A stretch of DNA of 26,100 bases from an uncultured Lysobacteraceae bacterium (GCA_946482585.1 CAMLSI010000015.1:1-26100); one strand, 5' to 3'; positions 15,696 through 24,460 are shown, numbered from the stretch's first letter. The notes: generated from the sequence alone by a model not told the origin. Translations and numbers: made by a program.

Positions 15696-16352
15696 ATGAT
15701 GCAGTCCGTTGTGCGCAATACGTTGTTCGCCCTGGCGTTGCTGTCTGGTGTCGCGTCGGCGGCGGGGACGACTGACCGCCTGCGTTACAAGTGGCGCGAC
15801 GAAGCCGGCAACCTGCATTACTCCGACTCGATTCCGCCGGAAGCGACGCGAATGGGCTACGAGGTCGTCAATCAGCACGGCGTCGTGGTGCGGCGCATCG
15901 AACGCGCGAAGACCGAGGAAGAGCTCGCCGTCGCGAAAGCCGCCGCGGACAAGATCGCCGACGAAAAGCGCAAGGCCGACGACGCCGCGCGCAATGACGC
16001 GCAAATGCTCGCCGCATATCCGACCGAGGATGACCTGCGCAAATCGCTGCAGGCGCAGATCGACCTGATTTCCCAGAACATCCAGGCCACCGAAGTCGGC
16101 ATCGCGAGTCAGGAAAAGAGCCTCGCCGAGCGCCTGGTCCACGCGGCCGAGCAGGAACGCAACGGCAAGCCCGTACCGGCGCCGGTACAGAAGCAGATCA
16201 ACACGCTGCGCGCGGGACTCGCCGACCAGAAAGCCTTCCTCGAACGCCGCACGGCCGACCGCGCGGCGATGGAAAAGCAGCTCGTCACCGAGATCGAACA
16301 CTACCGCACGCTGAAGAAGCGCCAGGACGAGATGCGCGGCGCGAAGCGCTGA
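15696..16352 (+). CDS. Exported DUF4124-domain coiled-coil protein
   Basis: A signal peptide covers about the first 23 residues (MMQSVVRNTLFALALLSGVASA). A DUF4124-type domain follows (RYKWRDEAGNLHYSDSIPPE), a short beta module seen in many small periplasmic proteins of gammaproteobacteria. The rest (about 70-218) is highly charged and helical, rich in Ala, Glu, Lys and Gln, and likely forms coiled coils (EEELAVAKAAADKIADEKRK; QNIQATEVGIASQEKSL). No enzyme motif is seen; a structural or envelope-tether role is possible but unproven. The gene has its own -10 box 41 bases after the pyrE stop. Confidence 0.85.
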   Translation: MMQSVVRNTLFALALLSGVASAAGTTDRLRYKWRDEAGNLHYSDSIPPEATRMGYEVVNQHGVVVRRIERAKTEEELAVAKAAADKIADEKRKADDAARNDAQMLAAYPTEDDLRKSLQAQIDLISQNIQATEVGIASQEKSLAERLVHAAEQERNGKPVPAPVQKQINTLRAGLADQKAFLERRTADRAAMEKQLVTEIEHYRTLKKRQDEMRGAKR

Positions 16353-16389
16353 ATCCGGTGCCGTGAACGAACCTCGCTGGGTCCCCATG

Positions 16390-16435
16390 GTCCGCGCCGG
16401 CGCCCCGCGACGCCGCGCGGACACGCCTCGCGTGT
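16390..16435. terminator. Tandem hairpins after the DUF4124 gene
   Basis: GTCCGCGC (16390-16397) and GCGCGGAC (16415-16422) are exact inverted copies. Pairing continues inward (GGCG 16399-16402 with CGCC 16411-16414), giving about 12 bp with one bulge. A second small hairpin, ACACG/CGTGT, follows at 16421-16435. They lie 38 bases after the DUF4124 stop and probably end that transcript. No U-tract follows. Confidence 0.45.
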
Positions 16436-16509
16436 GATCACGCTCAGGCCCGAATTCCGTAGGGCCTTGGGAAGCAGCGCCATTTGCGCCGCACATTTCC
16501 GGAGCCCCC

Positions 16510-16763
16510 GTGCCGCTCATTTCTGCAAGGCTCGCGATCACAGTGATGCTGCCGTTGTCTCTGCCGGCGTTCGGGGCAATTCCCGGCACCGACGGATCGA
16601 CAAGACCACGCTTCCCGCCCATGCATCGACAGCAACGGCTCGTCGTGCCGCCGGGCAGTCCCCTCACCGGACGGCCGCTTCGTGCTGTGCCCGAGCCTGG
16701 CAACCAGGTCAGCGGTGAACATAAACGACCATGAAGACCTGTTCCTGCACGACGCGCTGCTCG
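16510..16763 (+). pseudogene. Decayed 5' end of a second secreted PD40-repeat gene
   Basis: A GTG at 16510 with GGAG five bases upstream opens a convincing signal peptide (MPLISARLAITVMLPLSLPAFGA). The sequence after it matches the repeat unit of the next gene, but only by switching frames. DGRFVL is read in a second frame (from 16670), EPGNQVSGE in the first frame (from 16693), and INDHEDLFLHD in the second frame again (from 16721). In the intact neighbour the first repeat reads DGRFVIY, RAGNLVAGD and INGRRDLFVHD in one frame. The first-frame reading stops at 16732-16734. This is a damaged relative, or a frameshifted upstream exon-like part, of the 866-aa gene. Apart from the hairpins at 16390-16435, I see nothing else in 16353-16509. 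Confidence 0.6.
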
Positions 16764-19331
16764 CCTGGGGTACTGTCCACGCTGTTTGCAATCGCCACGG
16801 CGTCCGCCGCCGTCCCTGCGGCGGAGCTGGTCAATCGGACCGGGATCGCCGCACGCATCGACGCCGATGGTTCGGCGTCCGGCCCGTTCGGCGTCTCGGC
16901 GGACGGCCGCTTCGTGATTTACGCGTCCCGGGCCGGCAACCTCGTCGCCGGCGACATCAACGGCCGCCGCGATCTGTTCGTTCACGATCGCACGACCGGT
17001 GTCATCACGAAGATCGACACGGGCGACGCCATCGCGGATGAAGTGCCCATCACCGGAACGGCCGGCGTTTCTGGCGACGGCCGCTTCGTCGTGTTCGGCA
17101 GTCGCGCGGCCGCCCTCGTGAACGAACCGACCTACGGCGTCGACCAGGCGTACCGGCTCGACCGTTCCACCGGTACGCTGACCCTGCTCTCCCGCGGCAT
17201 CGACGGACTCGCTGGCAGCGCGAGCCACATCGGCAACATCAGCACAGACGGCCGCTTCAGCGTGTTTTCCTCGTTCGCCGCCAACCTGGCAGGCGGCACG
17301 TCGTCGCACACCCAGGTCTATGTGCACGATGCGAACAGCGGCGCGCTGCGCATGGTTTCCGTCACGGCCAGCGGCACGGCCGGCAACGGCAACAGCGGCC
17401 GTCCTCAGATCTCGGCGGACGGCCGCTATGTCCTGTTCACGTCGGAAGCCAGCGACCTGATCGCGGGCGACACCAATTTCCGCGAAGACCTGTTCCTGCG
17501 TGACCTGCAACTCGGGACGACGCAACGAGCGAGCGTATCGACGACCGGCGCGCAGCTCGCCGAGCCCAGCCCCGTACCGGGCGTCAGGTTTTTCAGTCTG
17601 TCGTGCAGCCTCAACAACCTCAGCGCCGACGGCCGTTTTGTGATTTTCGCCAGCGGGACCGCGATCGACTCGTCCGATACGAATCATCTGCCGGACGTCT
17701 ATCGGTTCGACCGCCTCAGCGGCACGACGCAGCGGATCAGCGCCGATCTTCCCGCGTCATTGCTGGCCTACAACCAATGCCCGACGATCGCGGCCGACGG
17801 CCAGCGCGTCGCATGGCTGGTTGCTGGCGCCGGTCCTGCCGGCCCGGTGTTCGAATACCACGTTCGCGACGACGGCAACCCTCAACAGCTCGTGCTGAGC
17901 CACACAACCCCGGAGTCGCCAGCCAGCGATTTTTCGCTGGCGCTGTCGGGCGACGGCGATGGTCTTTTTTTCGCGAACGGTTACCTGACGCCGGAAAGCC
18001 GTCACACCTACGTGTTCCGGGTCGACACGACGAACGGCAACCTGGAGCGCGTCAGCACGACGCCGCCGTCGTCGTACGGCCCCTATGCGAACGATCACAG
18101 CAACGACCGCTATCAGGGCGCCGGCAATGCCGTGAGTTCCAGTGTCAGCGCCGACGGTCGCTACGTCGCATTCGCTTCACAGGCGAGCAATCTCGTCGAC
18201 GGCGACACCAACGGCGTGGCCGACGTCTTCGTGCGCGATCGCCGGACCGGCACGACCCAGCGCATCAGCCGGCGTGCCGATGGCCTCGAAAGCGGCTGCG
18301 CGAGCGGCGCGCCAACGATCTCGACGGACGCGAGTACCATCGTATTCGCGAGCTGCGGTGCGTTGGCGGCACCTGCCGCGGGTACACAGCAAGAGATCTA
18401 CCGCTATTCGCTCGCCACGGGCGCCATCGAGCTCGTCAGCGTCGCTGCCAGTGGTGCGCGCGCCGACAAGGCGAGCAGTTCCCCGCATGTTTCCGCGGAC
18501 GGACGCATTGTCGCCTTCGCTTCGTGCGCGACCGACCTGACTGCAACCCCGCTCGCGGGCTGTCACGCCTATGTACGCGACATGTCGTCGACGACGACGA
18601 TGCTCATCAGTCGCAACGACGCCGGCGAGCCCGCGGCGAATCCGCCCAACGGGCGCACGCAGAGCGTGCGCGTTTCCGAGTCGGGACGCTTCGTCGTGTA
18701 CGCGAGTGCCGCGCCGAATCTCGTTGCCGACGATACGAACAACAAGTACGACGCATTCGTCCACGACCGCGACACCGCGACGACCCGTCGTGCGAGCGTG
18801 GCTTCCGACGGCAGCGAGGGCAACGCGAGCGGGTTTCCGTACGGCGTGTCCGACGACGGCGAGCGCATCGTGTTCACGAGCGACGCGACCAACCTGGCTG
18901 CAGACACGACGCCGGCACGCATTCGCGTCTATCTGCGGGACCGCACCGCCTCCACGACACGCGTCCTGGCCATCCCCGGCGATGCGGAAAAAACGGGCGA
19001 CTGGCCGTTCCTGTCGACCGACGGCCTGCGCGTCGTCTTCGTCAACGCAACGGCCGACAGCGGCATGAGCGCATTCGACGATCGCGGACGCGCCAAGCTG
19101 TTCCTGTTTGACGATGCGGACGACAGCTACCGCGCGCTGACCTGGTACGCCGCGCCGACAGCGCCCGGCGCAACCGAAGCGCCACGGCTGTCGGCCGACG
19201 GGCGTTACGTCGTGTTCAATTCGACGCGGACCGATCTCGATCCGGCCGACGGCAACGGCGCATTCACCGACGTCTTCCTCATCGACCTCGACGAGCATCT
19301 ATTCGCCGACGGCTTCGAACCGTCGCGCTGA
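16731..19331 (+). CDS. Secreted protein with 14 PD40/WD40-like repeats
   Basis: 866 aa. A signal peptide-like N-terminus (about 1-31) carries an odd Cys-rich start, MKTCSCTTRC, then STLFAIATASAAVPA. Fourteen copies of a (V/I/L)S-x-DGR-(F/Y)V-x-(F/Y)-(A/T)S core follow, with the D of each near residues 58, 116, 172, 230, 300, 356, 408, 475, 532, 590, 650, 709, 763 and 822. Most are followed by NL(V/A)-x-x-DTN and a D-x-F-V-(H/R)-DR strand. This is the TolB/PD40 propeller pattern; fourteen units suggest two seven-bladed propellers. The protein ends EHLFADGFEPSR, a tail like those I recall on exported Xanthomonadales proteins. No enzyme motif is seen; binding or scaffold work outside the cytoplasm is likely. 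Shine-Dalgarno is weak, and the first ~10 codons overlap the decayed repeat in another frame, so the start is uncertain. Confidence 0.85.
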   Translation: MKTCSCTTRCSPGVLSTLFAIATASAAVPAAELVNRTGIAARIDADGSASGPFGVSADGRFVIYASRAGNLVAGDINGRRDLFVHDRTTGVITKIDTGDAIADEVPITGTAGVSGDGRFVVFGSRAAALVNEPTYGVDQAYRLDRSTGTLTLLSRGIDGLAGSASHIGNISTDGRFSVFSSFAANLAGGTSSHTQVYVHDANSGALRMVSVTASGTAGNGNSGRPQISADGRYVLFTSEASDLIAGDTNFREDLFLRDLQLGTTQRASVSTTGAQLAEPSPVPGVRFFSLSCSLNNLSADGRFVIFASGTAIDSSDTNHLPDVYRFDRLSGTTQRISADLPASLLAYNQCPTIAADGQRVAWLVAGAGPAGPVFEYHVRDDGNPQQLVLSHTTPESPASDFSLALSGDGDGLFFANGYLTPESRHTYVFRVDTTNGNLERVSTTPPSSYGPYANDHSNDRYQGAGNAVSSSVSADGRYVAFASQASNLVDGDTNGVADVFVRDRRTGTTQRISRRADGLESGCASGAPTISTDASTIVFASCGALAAPAAGTQQEIYRYSLATGAIELVSVAASGARADKASSSPHVSADGRIVAFASCATDLTATPLAGCHAYVRDMSSTTTMLISRNDAGEPAANPPNGRTQSVRVSESGRFVVYASAAPNLVADDTNNKYDAFVHDRDTATTRRASVASDGSEGNASGFPYGVSDDGERIVFTSDATNLAADTTPARIRVYLRDRTASTTRVLAIPGDAEKTGDWPFLSTDGLRVVFVNATADSGMSAFDDRGRAKLFLFDDADDSYRALTWYAAPTAPGATEAPRLSADGRYVVFNSTRTDLDPADGNGAFTDVFLIDLDEHLFADGFEPSR

Positions 19332-19360
19332 CGCTGCTTTCCATAGCGCGCGATATCGGA

Positions 19361-19389
19361 CGCATGCGGCGGGCCACCCACCGCATGCG
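19361..19389. terminator. Bidirectional terminator-like hairpin between convergent genes
   Basis: CGCATGCGG (19361-19369) and CCGCATGCG (19381-19389) are exact inverted copies. Inside, GGG (19371-19373) pairs with CCC (19377-19379), giving a compact stem of about 12 bp with one mismatch. It sits midway between the stops of two convergent genes (19331 and 19433), the expected place for a shared terminator. It lacks a U-tract. Confidence 0.55.
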
Positions 19390-19432
19390 ATTCACTCGGC
19401 CCGAGCCGCTGCCGGCATCGCCAGCGTCATTC

Positions 19433-21868
19433 TCAGAACGGCAGTTTCAGATTCGGATCGAGCGCGAGCAGCTGGCGGCGGAATACGTCCTGGATGCGCG
19501 ACAGCCCCTGCTCGTTGTCGGCGTCGAAGCGCAAGACGAGGACCGGCGTCGTGTTCGACGCGCGCACGAGACCCCAGCCGTCCGGCCAGTCGGCGCGCAC
19601 GCCGTCGATCGTCGTGACGCGCGCGCCCTCGAAGCTCGCGCGCTCGCGGAAACGTTCGACGAAGCGATAGTGTTCGCCTTCGTGCATCTCGACCTTGAGC
19701 TCGGGCGTGCTCGTGCCTTTCGCGAGGCTGTCGAAGATCTGCTGGGGCTCGCGGCCTTCCATGTCGCCGGCGAGGATCTCGAGCAGGCGCGCGGCGGCGT
19801 AGATGCCGTCGTCGAAACCGTACCAGCGTTCCTTGAAGAAGAAGTGGCCGCTCATTTCGCCGGCGAGCTCGGCCTCGGTCTCGCGCATTTTTGCCTTTAT
19901 CAGCGAATGCCCGGTTTTCCACATGATCGGACTGCCGCCGTGCTTTAGGATCTCCGGCTGCAGCTTGCCCGTGCATTTGACGTCGTAGATGATCGTCGCG
20001 CCGGGATTGCGCACGAGCACGTCCTTCGCGAACAGCATCAGCAGGCGGTCGGGGAAGATCACCTCGCCCGTCTTGGTCACGACGCCGAGACGATCGCCGT
20101 CGCCGTCGAAGGCGAGGCCGAGATCCGCGCCGACCTGCTTCACGGTCAGGATCAGGTCGCGCAGATTACGCAGGTCCGACGGGTCCGGATGGTGATTCGG
20201 AAATTCACCGTCGACGTCGCAGTACAGCGGCATGACCTCGCAGCCGATGCCTTCGAGCACGGCCGGCGCGATCAGCCCGGGCACGCCGTTGCCGCAATCG
20301 ACGACGACGCGCAGGCGTCCATCGACCTGGACGTCGCTGACGACGCGGTCGATGTAGTCGGCCTTCACGTCCATGCTCTGCAGCGTGCCGTTGCCGCTGG
20401 TGAAACGGTTCTCGGCGATGCGCGCATACAGCGACTGGATGGCCTGCTCGGCCAGGGTCTCGCCGCCGAGTACGATCTTGAAGCCGTTGTAGTCCGGCGG
20501 ATTGTGGCTGCCGGTGACCGAGATGCCCGAGCCGGTGTTGAGGTGATAGGTCGCGTAATAGACCAGCGGCGTCGGCACCTGACCGATGTCGATCACGTTC
20601 ATGCCGGCCTGGCGCAGGCCTTCGATGAGGCCGGTTGTCAGGTCCGGACCCGACAGGCGGCCGTCACGTCCGACGACGATCTCGAACAGGCCGCGCTCGA
20701 CGCCTTCGCTGCCGATCGCGCAGCCGAGCTGGCGCGCGATATCGCGATCGAGCGTCTTGCCGACGACGCCGCGGACGTCGTACGCGCGGAAGATGCTGCG
20801 ATCCAGCGGCAGCCGGGATGCCGGCGGCGGCGGCGACGGCGCGAGGTTTTTGGCAGCGGCAGCCGGTGCGCGCGGCGTGCGTACCGGACGCGCCTCGGCC
20901 TGGAGCACTTCGGCCATGGTGATTTCGGGTTCCGCGGCGCCGCTTTTGACGAGCCTGCCGCGGAGTCTCGACATGCCCTCGTGCCAGCCGATCTTGCGCA
21001 GCCACAGCGCCACGAATGCCGCGATGCCGCATACCACGGCGAGGACTAGCGGCAGCCAGGGGTTGTCCGAAACGAGCACGAACAGCTGCGGCGGCAGCTG
21101 GGCGACGCGGAAGGCGGTACCGGCGACCGGCAGGCCGAGGTCGGGGACAGGCCCGGCCGCGCCGCCCGAACCGACACCGAACAGCACGAGATCGTTCGGG
21201 TTGCCGGTACCCTGGCGCAGCTCGAGGCGACCGTCGCCGATGCCCGAGGTGGCGAACGCGTCGAACACGGGCTGCATCGGAACGGCGACCCAGGCGACGG
21301 CGACATCCTGCGTACCGGCCTTCACCGTCTCGGCAAACGTGATCATGCGGCCGTTCTTGCCGATGACGACCGACTGCGCATCGGCGGAACCGCTTTGCGC
21401 CTGGATCAGTTGCGCGGCTTTTGCGTAACCGAAGGTGCGCAGGTCGGAACCCAGCACTTCCTTGAGTTCGGCGCTGAAGAAATACGCCTCGACGACTTCA
21501 GGCAGCGCGGCGCGCAGGGCCGCGATCGCGGCCTCGCGCTGTGCCGGGTCGCCGGTCTGCAGCGACTGCAGCACCACCGGCGAGTGCAGCGTCGCGGAAA
21601 TCCGCTCGCGCATGCCGCGGATGATTTCCGCGAGGCTCTGCGCCTGGGCCTGCCGCTGCGCCGCGAGCTGGTCCAGCGCGGATTGCTCGCGCCAGACCTG
21701 CAGCACCTGCCACCCGAAGAATATCGCCGCCGCCGCCAGCAGGGTCGCGGCCGAGATCGGCAACAGTCGGCGCCAGTCGAGTGCCGGCATCGCCATACGG
21801 CGCTTCGCCGGCGCGTCTCCCGCGTCGCTCGCCGCATTGCGTGCCGCATCGCCCCGCATCTTCTTCAT
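19433..21868 (-). CDS. algC: Phosphomannomutase/phosphoglucomutase with N-terminal membrane domain
   Basis: The C-terminal ~460 residues are a complete alpha-D-phosphohexomutase, interconverting mannose- or glucose-6-phosphate and the 1-phosphates for LPS, exopolysaccharide and related sugars. Visible motifs: phosphoserine loop TGSHNPPDYNGFK (S454), Mg-binding DGDGDR (588-593), sugar-binding GEMSGH (670-675) and phosphate-binding RASNTT (769-774). The N-terminal ~350 residues are not catalytic: a membrane helix (about 34-56), a periplasmic-looking domain (57-267), a second helix (about 268-290) and a Pro/Ala linker. This long form also occurs in Pseudomonas AlgC gene models. The ATG at 21868 has GGAG 8 bases upstream and lies 21 bases after the dut stop. 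It ends the coaBC-dut-algC operon. Confidence 0.93.
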   Translation of the reverse strand: MKKMRGDAARNAASDAGDAPAKRRMAMPALDWRRLLPISAATLLAAAAIFFGWQVLQVWREQSALDQLAAQRQAQAQSLAEIIRGMRERISATLHSPVVLQSLQTGDPAQREAAIAALRAALPEVVEAYFFSAELKEVLGSDLRTFGYAKAAQLIQAQSGSADAQSVVIGKNGRMITFAETVKAGTQDVAVAWVAVPMQPVFDAFATSGIGDGRLELRQGTGNPNDLVLFGVGSGGAAGPVPDLGLPVAGTAFRVAQLPPQLFVLVSDNPWLPLVLAVVCGIAAFVALWLRKIGWHEGMSRLRGRLVKSGAAEPEITMAEVLQAEARPVRTPRAPAAAAKNLAPSPPPPASRLPLDRSIFRAYDVRGVVGKTLDRDIARQLGCAIGSEGVERGLFEIVVGRDGRLSGPDLTTGLIEGLRQAGMNVIDIGQVPTPLVYYATYHLNTGSGISVTGSHNPPDYNGFKIVLGGETLAEQAIQSLYARIAENRFTSGNGTLQSMDVKADYIDRVVSDVQVDGRLRVVVDCGNGVPGLIAPAVLEGIGCEVMPLYCDVDGEFPNHHPDPSDLRNLRDLILTVKQVGADLGLAFDGDGDRLGVVTKTGEVIFPDRLLMLFAKDVLVRNPGATIIYDVKCTGKLQPEILKHGGSPIMWKTGHSLIKAKMRETEAELAGEMSGHFFFKERWYGFDDGIYAAARLLEILAGDMEGREPQQIFDSLAKGTSTPELKVEMHEGEHYRFVERFRERASFEGARVTTIDGVRADWPDGWGLVRASNTTPVLVLRFDADNEQGLSRIQDVFRRQLLALDPNLKLPF

Positions 21869-21889
21869 CCGCTGAACTCCGTGCGCCGA

Positions 21890-22345
21890 TCAGGATATGC
21901 CCGAGGAACCGAAACCGCCTTCGCCGCGCTCGGTCGGCTCGAACGCGTCGACGACGCGGAAGGCGGCATGGGCGACGGGAATGAAAACGAGCTGGGCGAT
22001 GCGATCCCCCGGCGCGATGGTAAAGGCCTCATCCGACCGGTTCCAGCACGAGACCATGAGCGGTCCCTGATAGTCCGAGTCGATCAGGCCGACCAGATTG
22101 CCGAGCACGATGCCGTGGCGATGGCCCAGACCGGAGCGCGGCAGGATCACCGCGCAGTAGTTGCGGTCTCTCATATGGATCGCGAAGCCGGTCGGCACGA
22201 GTTCCGACTTTCCCGGCCCCAGCACGAGCGGCTGCATCAGCGCGGCGCGCAGATCGAGTCCGGCCGACCCCGGTGTCGCATAGGCCGGCAGCGGAATCTC
22301 CGCGCCGACGCGCGGATCGAGAATCTTCAGGTCGACGTCGATCAT
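21890..22345 (-). CDS. dut: dUTP diphosphatase (dUTPase)
   Basis: Homotrimeric enzyme that hydrolyses dUTP to dUMP and PPi, keeping uracil out of DNA and feeding dTMP synthesis. All family motifs are present in 151 aa: [11 protein letters not shown], the catalytic-site [33 protein letters not shown], and the C-terminal P-loop-like [10 protein letters not shown]. The ATG at 22345 overlaps the coaBC stop by four bases (ATGA), so it is translationally coupled. Longer upstream readings in this frame run inside coaBC and are unlikely. Confidence 0.96.
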   Translation of the reverse strand: MIDVDLKILDPRVGAEIPLPAYATPGSAGLDLRAALMQPLVLGPGKSELVPTGFAIHMRDRNYCAVILPRSGLGHRHGIVLGNLVGLIDSDYQGPLMVSCWNRSDEAFTIAPGDRIAQLVFIPVAHAAFRVVDAFEPTERGEGGFGSSGIS

Positions 22346-23568
22346 GCGCGAGCAGCCCCGGCGTCGTGCCGAACCAGGCGCTGCGCAATGATGTCGACGA
22401 GCTGGCGCGCCAGTTCGCGCTTGGACGCCGTCGGCAGATGCGTCATGCCCTCGGGCGCGATCAGGGTCAGGCAATTGTCGTCCGCTTCGAAACCCAGTCC
22501 GCCACCGACCTGGTTCGCCGCGACCAGGTCGAGACGCTTGCGTTCGAGCTTCGCGCGGGCATTGGCTTCGAGGTGTTCGGTTTCCGCCGCGAAACCGACG
22601 AGCAGCGGCCGCCGCGGCAGCGCGGCGACCTCGGCGAGAATGTCCGGGTTCTGCGTCAGTTCCAGCGTCATGCCGCCGTCGCCGCGTTTCTTGATCTTGT
22701 GAGCGGCGATTTCCTGCGGCCGGAAATCGCCGACGGCCGCCGCGGCGACATAGACGTCCGCCGTCGCCGCTGCCTCCATCACCGCCGCATGCATCTGGCG
22801 CGCGCTGCGTACGTCGATGCGCCGCACACCAACCGGCGTCGCGAGGTGCACGGGGCCGGCCACGAGCGTGACGTCGGCGCCGGCCTCCGCCGCCGCCGCC
22901 GCTACTGCAAAACCCATGCGGCCGGAACTGCGATTGCCGAGAAAGCGGACCGGATCGATGTCTTCGTAGGTCGGGCCGGCGCTGATCAGCACGCGGCGGC
23001 CGGACAGGACGCGCGGACGTTTCGCCTGCGCGAGCGCTTCGACGAGTTCACCGGGTTCGAGCAGGCGCCCGGCACCGATTTCGCCGCACGCCTGCGAGCC
23101 GGCTGCGGGCCCGAACACGCCGATGCCGCGCGAACGCAGCAGCGCGAGATTCGCCTGCGTCGCGGCATTGGCCCACATCTGCTGGTTCATCGCGGGCGCG
23201 ACATAGACCGGCGCGGCGCTCGCGAGGCAGAGCGTCGTCAGCAGGTCGGCGGCGAACCCGTGCGCGAGTCTGGCGAGAAAATCGGCGCTGGCCGGCGCAA
23301 TCAGGACGTCCTCGGCCCAGCGAGCGAGCTCGATGTGCCCCATCGCGGCTTCGGCGTTCTCGTCCCAGAGACTCAGTCGGACGGGATGACCGGACAGCGC
23401 CTGGAACGTCAACGGGGTAACGAACCGCGCCGCGTTCTCGGTCATCACGACGCGCACCTGCGCGCCTGCATCGCCGAGGCGCCGCACCAGCTCGGCCGCC
23501 TTGTACGCGGCAATACCGCCTGTCACGCCCAGCAGCACCCGCCTGCCGGCCAACTCTGTCGACGCCAT
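22342..23568 (-). CDS. coaBC: Bifunctional phosphopantothenoylcysteine decarboxylase / synthetase
   Basis: Makes 4'-phosphopantetheine from 4'-phosphopantothenate in two steps of coenzyme A synthesis. The N-terminal CoaC flavoprotein half (1-185) has [14 protein letters not shown], the catalytic His78 in MGHIELA, the PAMNQQMW motif (N128) and the [10 protein letters not shown] loop (C161). The C-terminal CoaB half has [20 protein letters not shown] (N212), AAVGDFRP and the KIKK motif (K291-K294). 408 aa is normal. It leads the coaBC-dut-algC operon and is divergent from radC. A perfect palindrome, GGAAATTTCC (23570-23579), lies next to its ATG. Confidence 0.96.
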   Translation of the reverse strand: MASTELAGRRVLLGVTGGIAAYKAAELVRRLGDAGAQVRVVMTENAARFVTPLTFQALSGHPVRLSLWDENAEAAMGHIELARWAEDVLIAPASADFLARLAHGFAADLLTTLCLASAAPVYVAPAMNQQMWANAATQANLALLRSRGIGVFGPAAGSQACGEIGAGRLLEPGELVEALAQAKRPRVLSGRRVLISAGPTYEDIDPVRFLGNRSSGRMGFAVAAAAAEAGADVTLVAGPVHLATPVGVRRIDVRSARQMHAAVMEAAATADVYVAAAAVGDFRPQEIAAHKIKKRGDGGMTLELTQNPDILAEVAALPRRPLLVGFAAETEHLEANARAKLERKRLDLVAANQVGGGLGFEADDNCLTLIAPEGMTHLPTASKRELARQLVDIIAQRLVRHDAGAARA

Positions 23569-23688
23569 CGGAAATTTCCCACCGGTTTATCCGTAGATAG
23601 CTTACGGGAAAGCCCGCTCCGGACGCGCGCGAACCGTGTCACCGACCGGCTAGTCTGGGCCTGGGCATGGATAGCCGGCGAGGAACTC
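23569..23688. promoter_or_regulatory. Divergent promoter region coaBC / radC
   Basis: 120-base gap. For radC, a -10-like TAGTCT (23651-23656) lies 32 bases before the ATG, with GAGGAA (23680-23685) as Shine-Dalgarno. For coaBC, the minus strand carries a -10-like TATCTA (23599-23594). The 10-bp palindrome GGAAATTTCC (23570-23579) directly precedes the coaBC start codon. -35 hexamers are weak for both genes. Confidence 0.4.
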
Positions 23689-24360
23689 ATGAACATCAGT
23701 CATTGGCCTGTCGAGGAACGCCCGCGCGAGAAGCTGCTCGCGCAGGGCGCATCAGCGCTGTCCGACGCGGAACTGCTCGCGATCTTTCTCGGCTGCGGCA
23801 GCCGCGGGCAGACCGCGGTCGATCTCGGCCGGCGGCTGCTCGCCGATGCGGGCGGTCTGCGCGCATTGTTCATACGCTCCGAACCGCTGCCGAGGCTGTG
23901 CGGGCTGGGAGCCGCCAAGTCGTGCCGCCTGCAGGCAGTACTCGAAGTCGCGCGACGCTGCGTCGGCCAGGAGCTCAGGCGCAACGACACCTTGCGCACG
24001 CCACTGGATTCGGCCGCGTTCCTGCGCGCGCGCATGAGCGACTATCCGTACGAAGTCTTCGCCGTCGTGTTTCTCGACAACCGGCACCGCGTGATCGCGT
24101 TCGAGGAAATGTTCCGCGGCACGATCGACGGCACGGCCGTGCATCCGCGCGAGGTCGTCCGCGCGTGCCTGCGCCACAACGCGGCGGCGGTGATCTTTGC
24201 GCACAATCATCCGTCGGGCGTGGCCGAGCCCAGCGAGTCCGATCGCGCGATCACGACCGAACTGCGCGAAGCGCTGGGCCTCGTCGGCGTGCGCGTGCTC
24301 GACCATTTCGTCGTCGGCGCGGATGCGCCGGTATCGCTGGCGCAACGCGGCTGGCTGTGA
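23689..24360 (+). CDS. radC: RadC-family JAB-domain protein
   Basis: 223 aa, the usual length. An N-terminal helix-hairpin-helix-like region (about 10-90, including [15 protein letters not shown]) precedes a JAB/MPN-type metal-binding domain. The motif E(E)[17 protein letters not shown] followed by [14 protein letters not shown] gives likely metal ligands H172, H174 and D185 and a catalytic Glu near 139-140. Despite the old name RadC, a direct role in DNA repair is not established for the family. The ATG at 23689 has a good Shine-Dalgarno; a longer frame upstream is antisense to coaBC and is rejected. Confidence 0.95.
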   Translation: MNISHWPVEERPREKLLAQGASALSDAELLAIFLGCGSRGQTAVDLGRRLLADAGGLRALFIRSEPLPRLCGLGAAKSCRLQAVLEVARRCVGQELRRNDTLRTPLDSAAFLRARMSDYPYEVFAVVFLDNRHRVIAFEEMFRGTIDGTAVHPREVVRACLRHNAAAVIFAHNHPSGVAEPSESDRAITTELREALGLVGVRVLDHFVVGADAPVSLAQRGWL

Positions 24361-24423
24361 GCGCGACTGGCGCCGGATGCCGTGCCGGCCGCACCGGCGA
24401 CTGGCGTCGACACGGCACTGACA

Positions 24424-24429
24424 TATACT
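24424..24429 (+). promoter_or_regulatory. -10 box of the HD-domain gene
   Basis: TATACT lies 31 bases before the GTG at 24461. GGAGG (24444-24448) is 12 bases from the GTG, a rather long spacing for a Shine-Dalgarno. The 100-base gap after radC also holds a repeated 10-mer (GCGACTGGCG near 24363 and 24398). Confidence 0.45.
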
Positions 24430-24460
24430 GCAGTCCGCCTGGTGGAGGGCCTGGCCGCAC

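Noticed and set aside
16434..16718. 94-codon plus-strand frame in the gap before the repeat gene
   Set aside because: Arg- and Ala-rich with no domain, no Shine-Dalgarno that I can see, and it overlaps the better-supported signal-peptide frame at 16510.
15669..17687. 672-codon minus-strand frame spanning three plus-strand elements
   Set aside because: It runs across the DUF4124 gene, the intergenic hairpins and the repeat gene, with composition of an antisense shadow.
16731..19331. The 14 repeats as a DNA-level tandem repeat or recombination array
   Set aside because: The repeats are conserved at protein level only; codons and spacing vary, so this is an old propeller rather than a recent DNA repeat.
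22273..23688. Upstream extension of the radC frame
   Set aside because: The frame stays open by chance through the antisense of coaBC. The radC start at 23689 has a good Shine-Dalgarno and gives the normal protein length.
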